Below are positions 17,479 through 26,062 of a stretch of 64,000 nt of DNA, one piece after another. The stretch's first letter is position 1. The number at the start of each line of letters is the position of its first letter. The position numbers and the translations under genes were made by a program. The stretch spans positions 434,001-498,000 of the forward strand of contig JADJEV010000003.1 in the NCBI GenBank assembly GCA_016708905.1. Direction: 5' to 3'. The notes beneath the pieces are model-generated. The model worked only from the letters and a program-made list of their open reading frames with translations. It ran no database searches and had not been told where the DNA came from. Source of the DNA: Candidatus Methylophosphatis roskildensis (GTDB lineage Bacteria; Pseudomonadota; Gammaproteobacteria; Burkholderiales; Rhodocyclaceae).

Positions 17479-18660
17479 TCAGCTCGCCACTGCATCGTCC
17501 ATGTGCAGAGAGAACTCGGTGAACGACGTGCCGTTCTCGTCCGAGGTGTCGAAATCGATGTTGGACATCTGCTTGGGATTGTCCTGGCCAGAACTGGCGC
17601 CGAATTGCGAGTTGTTGATCAGCCACGACAGGTTGGTCGGCGAGTCGGCGTTCGCCAGCGCCTCGTCGAGCGTGATCACGTTCTCGCGATAGAGGCGGAA
17701 CAGATCCTGCTCGAAAGTCTGCGAACCGGGCGCCATCGACTGTTCCATCGCCTCCTTGATCGAATTGATCTCGCCGCGCTCGATCAGCTCCTGGATGTGC
17801 CGCGTATTGAGCAGGATTTCGACCGCCGGGGAGCGCATGCCATCCGGCTTCTTGACCAGGCGCTGCGAAATAATCGCCTTCAGGCTCACCGAAAGGTCGA
17901 GGAACAGCAGCGGCCGGTTCTCGATCGCGAAGAAGTTGATGATGCGGTTCATCGCGTGATAGGCGTTGTTGGCATGCAGCGTCGCCAGGCAGAGGTGGCC
18001 GGTCTGCGCATAGGCGAGTGCCGCCTGCATGGTCTCGCGATCGCGGATTTCGCCGATCAGGATGCAGTCCGGCGCCTGGCGCATGGCGTTCTTCAGCGCA
18101 TTTTCCCAACTACCGGTGTCCATGCCGATCTCGCGCTGATTGACCACGGACTTCTTGTGGCGGAACAGGTATTCGATCGGGTCTTCGACGGTCAGGATGT
18201 GCCCGGCGCGGTTGATGTTGCGATGGTCGAGCATCGAGGCCATGGTGGTCGACTTGCCCGAGCCGGTCGCGCCCACGACGAGGATCAGGCCGCGCTTTTC
18301 CATGATCAGGTCCGAGAGCACGGATGGCAAACCGAGCGAGTCGATCGCCGGGATGTTGCCCTGGATGAAGCGCACCACGATCGCGATCGAACCGCGCTGC
18401 CAGAACACGTTGACGCGGAAGTTGCCGACCTCGCTGCGGCCGAAGGACAGATTCATCTCCTTGGTCTGCTCGAAGCGCTCGATCTGATCCGGCGACATCA
18501 TCTCGTAGGCCATGCGCTGGATCAACGGCGGGTCCATGACCTGCGCGTTGATCGGCACGGTGGTACCTTCGATCTTGATGTGAATCGGCGCACCGGCCGA
18601 CACATAGATATCCGAGGCGCGCTTTTCCGCCATCAGTTGGAACAGTTTGTCGACAATCAT
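17479..18660 (-). CDS. pilU: PilT/PilU-family twitching motility ATPase
   Basis: 393 residues, longer than PilT (about 345) and close to PilU. Seen: Walker A VVGATGSGKSTT, Asp box TVEDPIEYLFRHKKS, Walker B ILIGEIRDRETM, and His box GHLCLATLHANNAYHAMNRI. The enzyme powers type IV pilus retraction from the cytoplasmic face. The acidic, low-complexity C-terminus (about residues 350-393) fits PilU. No pilT partner is nearby; the gene sits between dapD and dapE. Whether it is PilU or another PilT paralogue cannot be settled here. Confidence 0.85.
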   Translation of the reverse strand: MIVDKLFQLMAEKRASDIYVSAGAPIHIKIEGTTVPINAQVMDPPLIQRMAYEMMSPDQIERFEQTKEMNLSFGRSEVGNFRVNVFWQRGSIAIVVRFIQGNIPAIDSLGLPSVLSDLIMEKRGLILVVGATGSGKSTTMASMLDHRNINRAGHILTVEDPIEYLFRHKKSVVNQREIGMDTGSWENALKNAMRQAPDCILIGEIRDRETMQAALAYAQTGHLCLATLHANNAYHAMNRIINFFAIENRPLLFLDLSVSLKAIISQRLVKKPDGMRSPAVEILLNTRHIQELIERGEINSIKEAMEQSMAPGSQTFEQDLFRLYRENVITLDEALANADSPTNLSWLINNSQFGASSGQDNPKQMSNIDFDTSDENGTSFTEFSLHMDDAVAS

Positions 18661-18718
18661 TCCGTCATCTCCATGGTGCCGCGCGGCTTGGCTGCGGCTG
18701 GCGTATTCCCGCCCTGGC

Positions 18719-19537
18719 TCACTCGCGCAGCAGGTCGTTGATGGCGACCTTGGCGCGGGTCTGTGCGTCCACCCGCTTGACGATCACCGCGCAGTACAGG
18801 CTGAACTTGCCGTCGGCCGAGGGCAGGTTGCCCGAAACCACGACCGAACCCGACGGGATGCGGCCGTAGCTGATCTCACCCGTGGCGCGATCGTAGATCC
18901 GCGTGCTCTGACTGATATAGACGCCCATCGAGATCACCGAGTTCTCCTCGACGATCACACCCTCGACCACCTCCGAGCGGGCGCCGACGAAGCAGTTGTC
19001 CTCGATGATCGTCGGATTGGCCTGCAGCGGTTCGAGCACCCCGCCGATACCCACACCGCCCGACAGGTGCACGTTCTTGCCGATCTGTGCGCAGGAGCCC
19101 ACGGTCACCCAGGTGTCGACCATCGTGCCTTCGTCCACGCGAGCGCCGATGTTCACGAACGAGGGCATCAGGACCACATTCTTCGCGATGTGAGCGCCGC
19201 GTCGCGCGGCAGCCGGCGGCACCACGCGGAAGCCGCCGCGCACAAACTGCTCGCGGTCATAACTGGCGAACTTGGACGGCACCTTGTCGAAATAGCGCGT
19301 CTCGCCGCCCTCCATCAGCACGTTGTCGTTGAGGCGGAACGACAGCAGCACCGCCTTCTTGATCCACTGATGCGTGACCCACTGGCCGTCGATCTTCTCG
19401 GCCACCCGCAGCTTGCCGCTGTCGAGCTGGTCGATCACGGCGTCGACCGCTTCGCCGACCTTCGCCGGTGCCTTGCCGGGCGAGAGGCTGGCGCGGTCTT
19501 CCCACGCCTGTTCGATGATGTTCTGATATTCCTGCAT
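18719..19537 (-). CDS. dapD: Tetrahydrodipicolinate N-succinyltransferase
   Basis: 272 residues from the ATG at 19537, the usual DapD length; a 20-residue upstream extension of the frame is not conserved in character. The middle is a left-handed beta-helix with hexapeptide repeats (ARVDEGTMVDTWVTVGSCAQIGKNVHLSGGVGIGG). The N-terminus IIEQAWEDRASLSP and the FRLNDNVLMEGG segment are diagnostic. It succinylates tetrahydrodipicolinate in diaminopimelate synthesis. It lies 11 bases after the dapC stop, in an operon with dapC. Confidence 0.96.
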   Translation of the reverse strand: MQEYQNIIEQAWEDRASLSPGKAPAKVGEAVDAVIDQLDSGKLRVAEKIDGQWVTHQWIKKAVLLSFRLNDNVLMEGGETRYFDKVPSKFASYDREQFVRGGFRVVPPAAARRGAHIAKNVVLMPSFVNIGARVDEGTMVDTWVTVGSCAQIGKNVHLSGGVGIGGVLEPLQANPTIIEDNCFVGARSEVVEGVIVEENSVISMGVYISQSTRIYDRATGEISYGRIPSGSVVVSGNLPSADGKFSLYCAVIVKRVDAQTRAKVAINDLLRE

Positions 19538-19548
19538 GTCGGGTCCGA

Positions 19549-20754
19549 TCAAAGATTCCTGCAAAGGGTGGCGATGCGCTGCGCTGCGTCCAGGCACTCG
19601 GCCAGCGGGGCGACCAGCGCGATGCGGACGTAGCCCGCGCCGGGATTGCTGCCGCCGGCTTCGCGTGACAGGTAACGGCCGGGCAGCACCGAAACATTAT
19701 ATTCAGCGTACAGGCGGCGGGCGAATTCATCGTCGGCGATCGGCGCGAGTCCGGCAACCGAGGCCCAAAGGTAGAAACCGGCTTCGGGACGCGCGGTTTC
19801 TAAGTGCGCCGCAACAATCGGCGTCACCTGCGCGAATTTGTCGCGATACAGGCGGCGGTTGTCGGCGACATGGGCTTCGTCCGACCAGGCGGCCTGGCTG
19901 GCTGCCTGCACCGCCGGGTTCATCGCGCAGCCGTGGTAAGTACGGTAGAGCAGGAACTGCTTGAGGATTGCCGCATCACCGGCGACGAAGCCCGAGCGCA
20001 TGCCGGGTACGTTGGAGCGCTTGGACAGGCTGGAAATCGCGATCAGCCGCCGGTAGTCGGCCCGCCCCAACCGGTGCGCTGCCTGCAGCGCACCGAGCGG
20101 CGGCGCATTTTCGTCGAAGTAGAGTTCCGAGTAGCACTCGTCGGCCGCGATCGTGAAGCCGTAGCGGTCCGACAGCTCGAACAACTCGCGCCACTGGTCG
20201 AGCGTCATCACGTTTCCGGTCGGGTTGCCCGGCGAACACACATAGACCAGTTGCACGCGCGCCCAGGTGGCGGCCGGTATCGAGCCATAGTCGCAGGCGA
20301 AGCCGCGCTGCGCCTCCTGGTTGACGAACACTGGCGTCGCGCCGGCCAGGTAGGCCGCGCCTTCATAGATCTGATAGAACGGGTTCGGGCACAGCACCAG
20401 CGCGCCCGGGCGTGAGCCGTCGACCACGCACTGCGCCAGCGCGAACAGGGCTTCGCGAGAGCCGGTTACCGGCAGCACCTGGGTCGCCGGATCGGGCGCC
20501 GGCACCTGGTAGCGTCGCCCGATCCATGCGGCGATCGTCTGGCGCAGGCTGTCGCTGCCCTGGGTGGTGGGATAATTCGCCAGCCCGCCGAGTCCCGCGC
20601 TCAGCGCTTCCTTGATAAAGGCGGGTGTCGCGTGCTGCGGTTCGCCGATCGACATGCGCACCGGTGCCAGATGGGCCGGCGGCGTGACGCCCTCGAACAG
20701 GCGGCGCAGTTTTTCGAACGGGTAGGGCTGAAGCTTGGACAGATTGGGATTCAT
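19549..20754 (-). CDS. dapC: N-succinyldiaminopimelate aminotransferase (class I PLP enzyme)
   Basis: 401 residues from the ATG at 20754; a longer frame starts at 20796. PLP-binding lysine lies in SSLSKRSNVPGMRSGF, with the CSPGNPTGNVMT and ADECYSELYFDE motifs before it. The N-terminal NLSKLQPYPFEKLR is typical of betaproteobacterial DapC. It transaminates N-succinyl-2-amino-6-ketopimelate, between the DapD and DapE steps. It is the first gene of the minus-strand dap operon and is divergent from the EamA transporter gene across an 81-base gap that must hold both promoters. Confidence 0.94.
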   Translation of the reverse strand: MNPNLSKLQPYPFEKLRRLFEGVTPPAHLAPVRMSIGEPQHATPAFIKEALSAGLGGLANYPTTQGSDSLRQTIAAWIGRRYQVPAPDPATQVLPVTGSREALFALAQCVVDGSRPGALVLCPNPFYQIYEGAAYLAGATPVFVNQEAQRGFACDYGSIPAATWARVQLVYVCSPGNPTGNVMTLDQWRELFELSDRYGFTIAADECYSELYFDENAPPLGALQAAHRLGRADYRRLIAISSLSKRSNVPGMRSGFVAGDAAILKQFLLYRTYHGCAMNPAVQAASQAAWSDEAHVADNRRLYRDKFAQVTPIVAAHLETARPEAGFYLWASVAGLAPIADDEFARRLYAEYNVSVLPGRYLSREAGGSNPGAGYVRIALVAPLAECLDAAQRIATLCRNL

Positions 20755-20835
20755 CGATGGTTCCGGGCCGGCGCGCGCTTGCGGCAGTTTCTGCACGATC
20801 TTGCGAAAAGTATTGAATCATAAGGCAGTTCGCTG

Positions 20836-21747
20836 ATGAGTACCACTGCCGGCGGCAGTCTGCGCGCGCATTTTGCCCTGCTGTCCGGCGCGATCGTCTG
20901 GGGCCTGATCTGGTATCCGTACCGGCTGCTCGCGCAGGCCGGCATCGACGGGGTCACCGCGTCCATCCTCACCTATCTGCTGGCCCTGGCGATCGGCTTG
21001 TTGCCCTTCGTCTGGCGCCGCGCCTGGCGCGGGGTGATGCCGTCGTGGTGGCTGGTCGCGATCGCCCTGGCGGCGGGCGGCTGCAACATCGGCTATGTGC
21101 TCGCCACCCTCGAAGGCGAGGTGATGCGGGTACTGCTGCTGTTCTATCTGTCGCCGCTATGGACCGTGCTGCTGTCGCGCTTGCTGCTCGGTGAGCACCT
21201 CGGTCGTCTCGGCGCAGGCGTGATCGCGCTGTCGCTGGCTGGTACCGCCGTCATGCTGTGGCGGCCCGAGATGGGTTTTCCGTGGCCTTCGGTACGGGCC
21301 GAGTGGATCGGGGTGGCCGCCGGCGCGCTGTTCGCCCTGGCCAATGTCATGATCCGCAAGACGCCGCAATTGTCGATAGAGGTGAAATCCCTGGCGGTCT
21401 TTGTCGGCGTGGCGGTGATCGGTTTCGGCCTGCTCGCCCTCGGCGGCGAGCCGCAATCGAGTAGCCTGCCGCTCGCGCCGCGCACGGTCGGCCTGCTGCT
21501 GGGGATCGGCGTGGTGCTGCTGGCGATCAATCTGATCGTCCAGTTCGGACTGACCCACACCCCGGCCAATCAGGCGATCGTGATCTTCCTGTTCGAACTG
21601 GTGGTCGCCGCCGTCTCGTCCTCGCTGCTGGCCGGCGAGCGCATGGGGCCGCAGGAATGGGTCGGCGGCGCAATGATCGTCGCCGCCAGCCTGTTCTCCG
21701 GCCGGGTCGCCGAACCGGCCCGCAAGGCGGCACCAGCCTCCGGTTGA
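20836..21747 (+). CDS. EamA/DMT-family inner-membrane transporter
   Basis: 303 residues with about ten hydrophobic segments and two EamA repeats (about 12-140 and 160-290). The pattern near residue 115 (LLLFYLSPLWTVLLSRLLLGE) is typical of drug/metabolite transporters. The substrate is unknown; export of amino acids or related metabolites is common in the family. The last 25 codons or so (from about 21674) also belong to a dispersed repeat found three more times downstream, so the C-terminal tail may not be native. No partner gene is evident. Confidence 0.88.
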   Translation: MSTTAGGSLRAHFALLSGAIVWGLIWYPYRLLAQAGIDGVTASILTYLLALAIGLLPFVWRRAWRGVMPSWWLVAIALAAGGCNIGYVLATLEGEVMRVLLLFYLSPLWTVLLSRLLLGEHLGRLGAGVIALSLAGTAVMLWRPEMGFPWPSVRAEWIGVAAGALFALANVMIRKTPQLSIEVKSLAVFVGVAVIGFGLLALGGEPQSSSLPLAPRTVGLLLGIGVVLLAINLIVQFGLTHTPANQAIVIFLFELVVAAVSSSLLAGERMGPQEWVGGAMIVAASLFSGRVAEPARKAAPASG

Positions 21748-22017
21748 GCCGGCCTGAGAGCCGCGACGGATGGACCTCTCGGGCACGGTATTCCGCAGAG
21801 CGCCTATCCATCCGGCCCCTGGCATTGCCTGCCCGCAGAGCGCCATTCCATGAGGGTTACAGGCCGGGTCTCCGGCGATCAGCGGCGAGTGTTGAGGCGA
21901 GCAGTCCCGTGACGCCGCGTGGCTCGTCGGCTGCCGGGCCGTCTTGGCGCCATCATCGACCCGGCTTGTTGAATGGGCACTGCTGGTCTTTCGCGTACTT
22001 GTCTCGCAATGGGTCGA
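21674..22017. repeat. Dispersed repeat, copy A (overlaps eamA 3' end, reaches the TIR-TPR gene stop)
   Basis: Core 21674-21888 matches copies at 27044-27280, 29010-29214 and 31562-31763. Shared landmarks are GGCCGGGTCGCCGAACCGG, the two 40-base-spaced units around CGCCTATCCAT and CGCCATTCCATG, and GCATTGCCTGCCCG between them. Copy A includes the last codons of the transporter gene. Beyond the core, about 120 more bases (up to 22017) match only copy B, including GGCGCCATCATCGACCCGG. No transposase or terminal repeats are visible. Confidence 0.85.
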
Positions 22018-24120
22018 TCACGTTACAAGGTCATTCGCCAAAGTCGCGCCAGCGATTCTGGATTCCCCCGGCAGCCACAACTTACCGGCGAGCTTTGCTT
22101 GGATAGCCTGGGCCTGTGCCCGCAGATCGGCGGCCTCCTTGTCACGCTTCAGCGTTGTCAGCAACGTGGCGTAGTTCTCGAGCGCGGTTGCCACTTTGGG
22201 ATGCTCGGGGCCGAGAGCCTTCTTCCAGATCGCGAGCGCCTCTTGATTCAGTGGCTCGGCCTTGGCGTACTGACCCTGGGCGTAGTAGAGCGCCGCCAGG
22301 TTGTTGAGGCCTTGAGCCACGTCTGGGTGCTCTGGGCCGAGGGCCTTTTTTACAATCGCGAGTGTCTGCCGGTACAGCGGCTCGGCCTTGGCGTACTGAC
22401 TCTGCGCGAAGTGGAGCGCCGCCAGATTGTTGAGGCTTTGCACCACGTCTGGGTGCTCGGGTCCGAGGGCCACTTTCATGATCGCGAGCGCCTGCTGGTA
22501 CAGCGGCTCGGCCTTTGCGTACTGACCCTGGGCGTAGTAGAGCGCCGCCAGGTTGTTGAGGCTTGCAGCGACGTCCGGATGCTCGGGGCCCAAGGCCTTT
22601 TTCCGAATTGCGAGCGACTGCCGGAACAGCGGCTCAGCCTTGGCGTACTCACCCTGGGCGTGGTAGAGCGCCGACAGGTTGTTGAGGCCGTCCGCCACGT
22701 CCGTATGTTCGGGACCGAGTGCCTTCTTCATGATCGCCAGCGACTGCTGGTACAGCGGCTCGGCCTTGGCGTACTGACCCTGGGCCCGGTGGAGCCGCGC
22801 CAGGTTGTTGAGGCTTTGGGCCACGTCCGGGTGCTCGGGGCCGAGGGCTTTTTGCCGGATCGCGAGCGCCTGCACGAGCAGTGGTTGCGCTTCGTCGTAT
22901 TGCCCGAGCGTGCGAGCCATGTTGCCGGCCGCGCCGAGGTACTCGGGATTCTGCGGTTGCAGTTTGACCGCCTCGCCGTAGTGTTTCGAAGCGCTGGCGT
23001 AATCGATCCGGCTCTCGGCGAGCTGCCCCAGTTGGTAGGCTGCGGCGGCGGCGTGCGCCTTGTCCTGGCCGAGCGCTTGTTCGAACAGGCGTTCCGCTTC
23101 CGCAGTATCGCCGTGCGCGAGCGCCTGCCGGGCGCGTTCAAGCTGCGCGGCGGGGACGTCCAGCCAGAGTTCCCCGAGGCTCCGGCTTGCGCTGGCGAGG
23201 ACTTCCTTGTATTTCTCCAAGCCTTGCTCGGGCGATTTCACCGCGGCTTCGGCGGCGGCGAGCTGCCGTTCGAGCAGCGCGATCCTGTCCTTGTCCGCCC
23301 GACTCGTATTCGCGGCCTCCTCGCGAAGTTCGCGCTCCCGCAGCTTGAAGCGCTCCTCGTACTCCGCGAGCGTGATCCCGATCGTCACCGGGCCCGAAGC
23401 AACGACCGCAACGCCGCCGGGGGATGCTGTGGCTGTCACGTTGCCGCCTGCAGCGATGCCGCCTTGGGTTGCAGCTACGTTCGGCGTCGGCGCTTTTTGC
23501 TTTACGGCGAAATGAACATCGGCTGTCCACGCGGCCCCGGCGACTACCCCGATACCCGCTCCGAGAAAGGCGACCGTGCGCTGCGTCCGCCCATCGCTCA
23601 GCCTCGCCCAGAGCCCCCGGCGTTGTGGCAACGCGGTCGATGCGGGAGACGCAACCTGCGGGGCGATTGCCTTGTCGATCACCGACACCAAGCGACCGAC
23701 ATCGAAGTCGAAGCGCGAATCGCTGACCGGGAGCGCGTTGCGGTCCGCCAGAGCCGAGATCTCGGCCGGCAGCGCGTCGCGAGCGGGCATTGCCGTGCCT
23801 TCGAGCAGTGCCGGGATCACGAGCTTGCCCCGCGCGAGCGCCTCGGCGATTTCTGCCCTCACGAAGTCCGTCGGGAGATCGAGACGGCGGCGGCCTTGGC
23901 CGTCCTTCGCGTCGAGCCAGCCATTGCCGATCAGCGCGATCAGGGTATCGCATGCGCCGATCCGCTCGGCGATCACCTCGGCGAATCTCGCACCGGGTTC
24001 GATCGCGTCGATGTCGCGAAACACGCTCGCCTTGCCGAAGCGGTGTGCCAGGCGATCGAACAGCCGCCCGGCGATTGCCTGGCTGTCGTCCTGCCGGTAG
24101 CTGATGAAGATGCCGGACAT
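22018..24120 (-). CDS. TIR-domain protein with membrane segment and kinesin-light-chain TPRs
   Basis: 700 residues. TIR domain at about 1-150: FISYRQDD at the start, VFRDIDAIEPGARF, LIALIGNGWL, and Glu90 in VRAEIAEAL as a possible catalytic Glu. A hydrophobic stretch follows at about 182-200, then a charged, probably coiled-coil region at about 255-330. From about 340 on there are TPRs, six of them near-identical 42-residue kinesin-light-chain units (ALGPEHPDVA ... NNLAALYYAQGQYAKAEPL). Known TIR proteins cleave NAD or build nucleotide signals, often in phage defence; the TPRs would sense or bind a partner. The function here is inference. It is transcribed from a promoter block shared with the second TIR gene. 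Confidence 0.85.
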   Translation of the reverse strand: MSGIFISYRQDDSQAIAGRLFDRLAHRFGKASVFRDIDAIEPGARFAEVIAERIGACDTLIALIGNGWLDAKDGQGRRRLDLPTDFVRAEIAEALARGKLVIPALLEGTAMPARDALPAEISALADRNALPVSDSRFDFDVGRLVSVIDKAIAPQVASPASTALPQRRGLWARLSDGRTQRTVAFLGAGIGVVAGAAWTADVHFAVKQKAPTPNVAATQGGIAAGGNVTATASPGGVAVVASGPVTIGITLAEYEERFKLRERELREEAANTSRADKDRIALLERQLAAAEAAVKSPEQGLEKYKEVLASASRSLGELWLDVPAAQLERARQALAHGDTAEAERLFEQALGQDKAHAAAAAYQLGQLAESRIDYASASKHYGEAVKLQPQNPEYLGAAGNMARTLGQYDEAQPLLVQALAIRQKALGPEHPDVAQSLNNLARLHRAQGQYAKAEPLYQQSLAIMKKALGPEHTDVADGLNNLSALYHAQGEYAKAEPLFRQSLAIRKKALGPEHPDVAASLNNLAALYYAQGQYAKAEPLYQQALAIMKVALGPEHPDVVQSLNNLAALHFAQSQYAKAEPLYRQTLAIVKKALGPEHPDVAQGLNNLAALYYAQGQYAKAEPLNQEALAIWKKALGPEHPKVATALENYATLLTTLKRDKEAADLRAQAQAIQAKLAGKLWLPGESRIAGATLANDLVT
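22170..22880 (-). repeat. 126-bp in-frame tandem repeat encoding TPR units
   Basis: The string GGCTCGGCCTTGGCGTACTG or a close variant returns every 126 bases (22253, 22379, 22505, 22631, 22757), i.e. one 42-residue TPR per unit. The units are similar enough at DNA level that recombination could change their number. All units stay in frame. Confidence 0.88.
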
Positions 24121-24187
24121 GTCGAGTTATCGCGATCGGCCGCGGGTGTCGGTTGAGGTGGTCCGCAAATCCAAAGTGTCACAATCA

Positions 24188-24295
24188 AGCATAGCGCAAT
24201 GGATGGCGGGTATTCCATGGTGATCGATGGGCCGCTCATCAGGTCTTTCCCGCGGATCACCAAGGCGTGGTCACTGCCCTGGGGAGTTTCGTGAC
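24188..24295 (-). promoter_or_regulatory. Shared promoter/leader block 1 (TIR-TPR gene)
   Basis: On the minus strand GGAATA (24216-24211) and TATGCT (24193-24188) are separated by exactly 17 bases, a plausible -35/-10 pair about 70 bases before the TIR-TPR start. The block up to 24295 is closely similar to 26063-26170 in front of the second TIR gene, with the same spacer length. The remainder of 24121-24425 holds no gene; its right end is the antitoxin's own promoter and ribosome site. Confidence 0.55.
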
Positions 24296-24425
24296 CCCGC
24301 CGACCATGACCGCACGACGCTGGCTTGAAGAGTGGTGGCAGTGGCCGACCGGCGCCATTGCGGGCGCCCCGCCGATCCCTTACAGTTTTCTTCAATGTAG
24401 GGACGGTCGGGAAAGGAGAGTCGCG

Positions 24426-24656
24426 ATGTCCGAGGCAACGATGACGAGCAAAGGCCAGATCACTATTCCGGCGGATATCCGCACGGCCCTGGGCCTGCGT
24501 GCCGGCGAGCGGGTGGTGTTCACCCAGCTGGACGACGGTACGACCGTCATGCGCGCCAAGACCCGCTCAGTGCTGGAACTCAGAGGTTTGCTGAAACCGC
24601 TGCGTGGCAACCGGCGCAAGGTGGCGGTAGAGGACATGAACATCGGCGAGGACTGA
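24426..24656 (+). CDS. vapB: AbrB/MazE-type antitoxin (VapB-like)
   Basis: 76 residues from the ATG at 24426, which has AAAGGAGAG just upstream; longer frames upstream lack this site. The N-terminal swapped-hairpin AbrB domain is clear: TMTSKGQITIPADIRTALGLRAGERVVF. The short C-terminal tail should bind the toxin. Antitoxins of this type repress their own promoter and neutralise a partner PIN nuclease. The partner is probably the PIN gene at 24782, although the 125-base gap, which contains a palindromic repeat, is unusually wide for such a pair. Confidence 0.88.
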   Translation: MSEATMTSKGQITIPADIRTALGLRAGERVVFTQLDDGTTVMRAKTRSVLELRGLLKPLRGNRRKVAVEDMNIGED

Positions 24657-24689
24657 GAGCTTGTGAATTAATCTACTGCGCGTCCCGAT

Positions 24690-24745
24690 TTCGGCCCTGC
24701 GGTGCTCGATGTAACACTGAGTACATCTGCGCGCCTCGGACCGAA
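24690..24745. repeat. REP-like palindrome, copy 1
   Basis: An imperfect palindrome: left arm TTCGGCCCTGCGGTGCTCGA, central CACTGAG, right arm ending CGCGCCTCGGACCGAA. It sits between the antitoxin and toxin genes. An inverted related copy lies at 26192-26259, so the two bracket the toxin and the truncated TIR gene. Similarity extends 15-20 bases beyond one arm (CGCGCAGT...GAT). Confidence 0.65.
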
Positions 24746-24781
24746 CTCGGGCCGCTCGCGACGATTTCTTCAAAAGCTCTG

Positions 24782-25183
24782 ATGCCCGGCCTCGATACCG
24801 ATGTGCTGGTGCGCTGGCTGATCGCGGATGACGATGAGCAGGTGGCCAGCGTCGACAGCGTGTTCGAGTCGGCGCGCGCGAACGGGGCGATGCTGTTTGT
24901 CCCGGTTACCGTGGCGCTCGAGCTCGAATGGGTGTTGCGTTCGCGCTATCGGTTCGACAAGTCGACCGTGCTGGGAACCTTCAATGCGCTGCTGGAAACG
25001 CAGGAACTCGAATTCCAGGACGACGCGGCCCTCGAACGGGCGTTGCACCTATACCGTTCGACTGCTGCCGGGTTCGCCGACTGTCCTCACGCCGGCTTGT
25101 GCAGTGCGGCCGGGAGAGCGCCGCTGCTGACATTCGATGAGAAAGCCGCCCGGCTGCAGCAGGTCGAACTGCTGGCGAGATAA
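24782..25183 (+). CDS. vapC: PIN-domain toxin (VapC-like)
   Basis: 133 residues. PIN acidic residues are visible: Asp5/Asp7 in GLDTDVLVRWL, Glu in ALELEWVL, Asp in GFADCPHAG and Asp in LTFDEKAARL. PIN toxins are Mg-dependent RNases that cleave tRNA or other RNAs. The family's usual second block FADALHLA is degraded here to FADCPHAGL, so activity may be weakened. The stop lies about 5 bases from the point where the convergent TIR gene loses its coding sense, suggesting the module came in at, or caused, that break. Confidence 0.82.
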   Translation: MPGLDTDVLVRWLIADDDEQVASVDSVFESARANGAMLFVPVTVALELEWVLRSRYRFDKSTVLGTFNALLETQELEFQDDAALERALHLYRSTAAGFADCPHAGLCSAAGRAPLLTFDEKAARLQQVELLAR

Positions 25184-25187
25184 GGCG

Positions 25188-26003
25188 CCCGGCGTGCTCG
25201 CCGGTCTTCGCCCAGGCGTTCATGACGTTCGCGGTGTGTGCCAGCGGCATTGCCGCCTCGTGCAGGCGCTGCCCCCACTGCGCGAGGTTCTCTTCCACCT
25301 TGCGCGCGCGGTCCCGGAAATTGTGGCTCGGCCAGACTGCGTATTTCTCCAGATACCAGTGCAATTCCTCGGTCTCGATGGGGCCGATGGGCGCGATGAG
25401 ACGCCAGCTCTGCACGCTGTGCACGTCGGTCTGACCCGGCGTCGCCGGTTCATGGACGAGCCGGGCACGGGCGGACGCGCGGCGCATACCGTCCTGCTCG
25501 TGGAACTTCAGGTCGGTGAGCTCGAGCACGAGTTCCTCGATCGGCTCGGCCTTGGGCTGGGGCGTGGCAGGGACGTCAGCGGGATCGCGTTTGCCGAGCG
25601 CAACGAGGATCGCATTCATCGCGGCTTCGACGCCGCCCGCATCGCTGCTCACCGCGATGTACATCGGCTCCTCGCTGAAGAATTCCTCCAGCACGCCGAG
25701 CTTAGTGCCATTCAGCGAGAGCGGGATGACCGGGAACTGGTCCTTGCCGCGCTGTTCCCGCACCAGGAGCGCGTGGCGCAGTTCCTTGCCGACCCATTTG
25801 GATTGCAGCGCGTCGGTGCTGACGACGACCGCATAGGCTGTGGACTCGTCAATCGCTTTCTTGATTTCCAGCCAAAGAAGATCGCCGCCGCGCAGCTCGC
25901 GCGAATCGATCCACCCCGCCTGTCCGTGGTCGGCGAGCGCCGCGCGCAGCTCGCGAACGAAGGCGTCGTCCTGCGAGCTGTGAGAGATGAAGAGTCCGGC
26001 CAT
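25188..26003 (-). pseudogene. 3'-truncated TIR-domain gene
   Basis: The ATG at 26003 starts FISHSSQDDAFVRELRAAL, a TIR domain of about 130 residues with the catalytic pattern S-x-W-x3-E (Ser68, Trp70, Glu74 in SKWVGKEL). Residues about 155-270 begin a second domain (LTDLKFHEQDG ... WYLEKYAVWP ... WGQRLHEAAM). From memory this resembles the region in front of CHAT peptidase domains in TIR/CHAT proteins, but no CHAT domain follows. Sense ends near residue 272; the frame then runs antisense through the vapC gene to a stop at 24981. The rest of the gene is missing. The TIR domain itself looks intact and could still be expressed. Confidence 0.75.
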
Positions 26004-26062
26004 GGATTGCGCGCTTTCTCTCGCGTCGGAGCGGGTTTTGGGTTCGAGCTGGACGTTGCCCA

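Noticed and set aside
17420..18109. 230-codon upstream extension of the dapE frame
   Set aside because: It lies wholly inside the pilU-like gene in another frame and has no conserved motif; DapE family length is met from the ATG at 17419.
22170..22880. Regular 126-bp repeats considered as a CRISPR array or satellite
   Set aside because: Units are contiguous, in frame and encode TPRs; there are no unique spacers.
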